Source: JANXLS01 sp038227045
GTDB taxonomy: Bacteria > Planctomycetota > SZUA-567 > H5-PLA8
Direction of reading: 5' to 3'
Length of the DNA: 16,730 nt
Assembly: GCA_038227045.1 (NCBI GenBank)
Contig: JBBRQD010000117.1
Coordinates: 1-16,730 of the forward strand
Part shown: one piece after another, positions 15,040-16,730 of the stretch
How positions within the stretch are numbered: the first letter of the stretch is position 1
How the letters are laid out: each line of letters starts with the position of its first letter
Position numbers and translations under genes: made by a program
The notes under the pieces: generated by a model
Databases searched by the model: none
Told to the model about the DNA's origin: nothing
The model's input: only the letters and a program-made list of their open reading frames with translations

Positions 15040-16599
15040 CTATTTTTTCGCTTTCAACAACACGTCCAGGCTGCCATCGCCGATCCCCACTTTCTCCAAA
15101 TGCGGATAGCGCAGGCCGCCGACATAGTCGATCGTCACCGTGCGATACGCATGTTCATCCTTGATCAGCAGCTCGACAGGTTTCTTCGTGTTCTTCGCCG
15201 AAACGATCGCATCCTTGAACGCCTCGCCCGTGAACTCCGTGCCGTTCACCGCGAACACCTTCATCGATATGGTCAAACCCGCCTTGAACGCGGGACTGTC
15301 CCAGACAATGTTGGCGATCTCGCCGTCATTCTTGATTTCAAGCCCGATGCCGGCGGATTGATCGACACTCTTCGCGCGCATCTCGGACGCCTTGCTCGCG
15401 CTCGAAGGCTGTTCGGTATAGATCAACTTGTAGCCGCCCAGGGTCAGCCCGTTCTTGGGCGCTTCCAAACTGACGTCGTCGGTGTGTTCGTGGAAGAATT
15501 TGTCCCAGTCAAAGGGGGCCAGGCCGTTCAGAATATCGATGACCGTGCGCCGGTTGTACGTGACTTCGCCGAAATCTCCGTCATTGATCCCGAAGAAAAT
15601 TTTGGCGAAATCGTCGAGACCCTTCGCACTGGCAGTCTGCTTGCGGATCAACCCGTCCGCTTCCAGCCAGAGCAGCAGACCTTCGTTGTAATAATCCGCT
15701 GCACGCTGCCTCGAACGCCAGGCCTGCTTGTGGCGCCCGGAAATAATCGGTTCGTGCGTGGTATCCTCCAATGGACGCCACGTGCGCCCGGAGACCAGAT
15801 CGTATTGCGACGCGAACAGGGCAATTGTGTCGAGCGTCTGCTGCTTGGAGTACAACCCTGAACGCGCGCCCAATACGTAGCCCCAGAACTGCGTTTGGCC
15901 TTCGTACACCCACAGCAGATTGTCCTGCATGGGCACGTTGAAGTTGGGTGTCCAGAGCAGTTCGGAACGGCGGAATTTGCCGTTCCAACTATGGGTGAAT
16001 TCATGCGGTAACAGGTTGCGCGCGCCCGGGCCTTCGTTCCATTTGGTAAAATATCCGGGCTGCACGCCGTTCTCGCTGCAGCGATGGTGTTCCAGCCCGA
16101 TGCCGCCCAGAGAATCGGAGATCGACAGCAATAAATCGTAGTGATCGAAGTGCCGCGACCCGAACAAACCGATAGCCTCCTCCACCAACTTCGCGTGAGC
16201 CGCGATCTGCTCGGGCGATGCCGCCAGTTCGCGGGGCGAATCGGCGAACACGTCAAGCATGACGTTCGCGCCCAAGTCCACCGCCTTGAAGTAACGGCCC
16301 GCGAGAACGGGTGAATCCACCAGCACTTCGTAATCCGTCGCATCGTACGCCACACTCGACCCGTTTCGTTTTCCGCGCACCGCACTGCACGCTTCCCAGC
16401 CGTCAGGATATTTGACCGTCGCTTGGATGGGAATTTGACGGGCGAAATAGCCGGCCGGATACAACGAAACGGCGGGCCATTGCAGGCTCAGCATCGTATC
16501 TGTGATGACCACGCGTCCCTGTTCCGGCGCGGTGGCGGACAAATACTGAAATTCCGCGACCACTGTCTTGGCTCCTTCGGGTACGGAGAGGAATGGCAC
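15040..16599 (-). CDS. M61-family metallopeptidase (glycyl-aminopeptidase type) with PDZ domain, N-terminally truncated
   Basis: The frame encodes a zinc aminopeptidase of the M61 family: GGIGLEHHRC (165-174), the zinc-binding HEFTH (199-203) and the third-ligand Glu in VYEG (E233), followed by a helical region and a C-terminal PDZ-like domain (about 425-505, with GIGLEIKNDGEIANIVWDSPAFKAGL). Family members usually have a signal peptide and an extra N-terminal beta-domain of about 100 residues; here the first residues PFLSVPEGAKTVVAEFQYLS already correspond to the end of that domain. The only starts are internal (GTG 16599), and an in-frame TAA lies at 16624-16626, with no ribosome site. The gene therefore seems to have lost its 5' part, probably through an insertion just to the right. 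The zinc site is intact, but without export signal and N-domain it is probably not functional. Confidence 0.85.
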   Translation of the reverse strand: MPFLSVPEGAKTVVAEFQYLSATAPEQGRVVITDTMLSLQWPAVSLYPAGYFARQIPIQATVKYPDGWEACSAVRGKRNGSSVAYDATDYEVLVDSPVLAGRYFKAVDLGANVMLDVFADSPRELAASPEQIAAHAKLVEEAIGLFGSRHFDHYDLLLSISDSLGGIGLEHHRCSENGVQPGYFTKWNEGPGARNLLPHEFTHSWNGKFRRSELLWTPNFNVPMQDNLLWVYEGQTQFWGYVLGARSGLYSKQQTLDTIALFASQYDLVSGRTWRPLEDTTHEPIISGRHKQAWRSRQRAADYYNEGLLLWLEADGLIRKQTASAKGLDDFAKIFFGINDGDFGEVTYNRRTVIDILNGLAPFDWDKFFHEHTDDVSLEAPKNGLTLGGYKLIYTEQPSSASKASEMRAKSVDQSAGIGLEIKNDGEIANIVWDSPAFKAGLTISMKVFAVNGTEFTGEAFKDAIVSAKNTKKPVELLIKDEHAYRTVTIDYVGGLRYPHLEKVGIGDGSLDVLLKAKK

Positions 16600-16636
16600 A
16601 TAGTTAAGGAAAAACCAAAAGCGTTAAAGCAAAAAT

Positions 16637-16681
16637 CCCCCCTGACCGAGGAAGTGTTTGCAGACAACTTTCCACGGGGGG
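16637..16681. repeat. C6/G6 inverted repeat before the right-edge gene
   Basis: CCCCCC at 16637-16642 is complementary to GGGGGG at 16676-16681. It lies between the broken 5' end of the peptidase gene and the start of the next gene, and could belong to the end or leader of an inserted element. The latter G-run merges into the ribosome site of the downstream gene. Confidence 0.4.
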
Positions 16682-16690
16682 AGGACCATT

Positions 16691-16730
16691 GTGAACATGA
16701 GCTTTATCGTCCGGTATGCGGCCGAACTGA
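16691..16730 (+). CDS. Start of an unidentified gene, cut by the window edge (possibly a transposase)
   Basis: GTG at 16691 and ATG at 16697 are in the same frame, which reads (V N) M S F I V R Y A A E L to the edge. A purine-rich ribosome site GGGGGGAGGA ends 5 nt before the GTG and 11 nt before the ATG. About 13 codons are too few to identify a family. The abrupt loss of the neighbouring peptidase's 5' end suggests this gene belongs to an inserted mobile element, but that is inference. Confidence 0.4.
   Translation, partial: MNMSFIVRYAAEL

Noticed and set aside
14902..15861. 319-codon plus-strand frame opposite the peptidase gene
   Set aside because: Mirror frame of the M61 gene; no motif, Arg/Leu/Val-rich, and the minus strand carries HEFTH and PDZ features.

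Overview
The window looks like a chromosomal segment of a PVC-type bacterium (Planctomycetota, Verrucomicrobiota/Lentisphaerota or a relative). The signs are a huge secreted protein with Asp-box, PKD, Ig and InlB-like modules, a Ser/Thr kinase with one membrane segment and a carbohydrate-binding-like outer domain, a membrane-inserted SUMF1-fold protein and an M61 peptidase. Assignment to a phylum is inference; no rRNA or other universal marker gene is present.

Layout. 1-137 is the right end of an insertion sequence (probably IS66 family) that cuts off the 3' end of the large secreted-protein gene (118-3321, minus). After about 900 bp without a convincing gene comes a PknB-like receptor kinase (4222-6741, minus). 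6742-7486 is non-coding but holds a 3' half of tRNA-Pro (7167-7204), a typical integrase attachment scar, flanked by two copies of a 20-bp direct repeat. A SUMF1-fold membrane protein follows (7487-8608, plus), then the C-terminal catalytic part of a tyrosine recombinase (8764-9282, minus) whose N-terminal half is missing.

The most interesting part is 9415-14721 (plus): a complete-looking retron locus. A HEAT-like helical repeat protein (9415-11133) overlaps by four bases (GTGA) a winged-helix plus SWIM zinc-finger protein (11130-12831, with an apparent +1 frameshift near 11238-11248). Four bases after that stop begins a canonical msr-msd RNA (12835-13065): 13-bp perfect a1/a2 inverted repeats, a TTAGC branch-site candidate, two msr hairpins and a very long msd hairpin with a 23-bp perfect inner stem. 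Forty bases further a retron-type reverse transcriptase begins (13105-14721) with YADD, VTG and NAxxH motifs and a long N-terminal extension like that of myxobacterial Mx162-type retrons. From memory, published retron classification pairs this RT clade with HEAT and winged-helix/SWIM partner proteins (type XIII as I recall). The four parts probably form one system, likely phage defence, with function inferred and not shown.

The window closes with an M61-family peptidase (15040-16599, minus) that has lost its N-terminal domain and signal peptide, probably through an insertion around 16600-16625, and with the first codons of an unidentified gene on the plus strand at the right edge.
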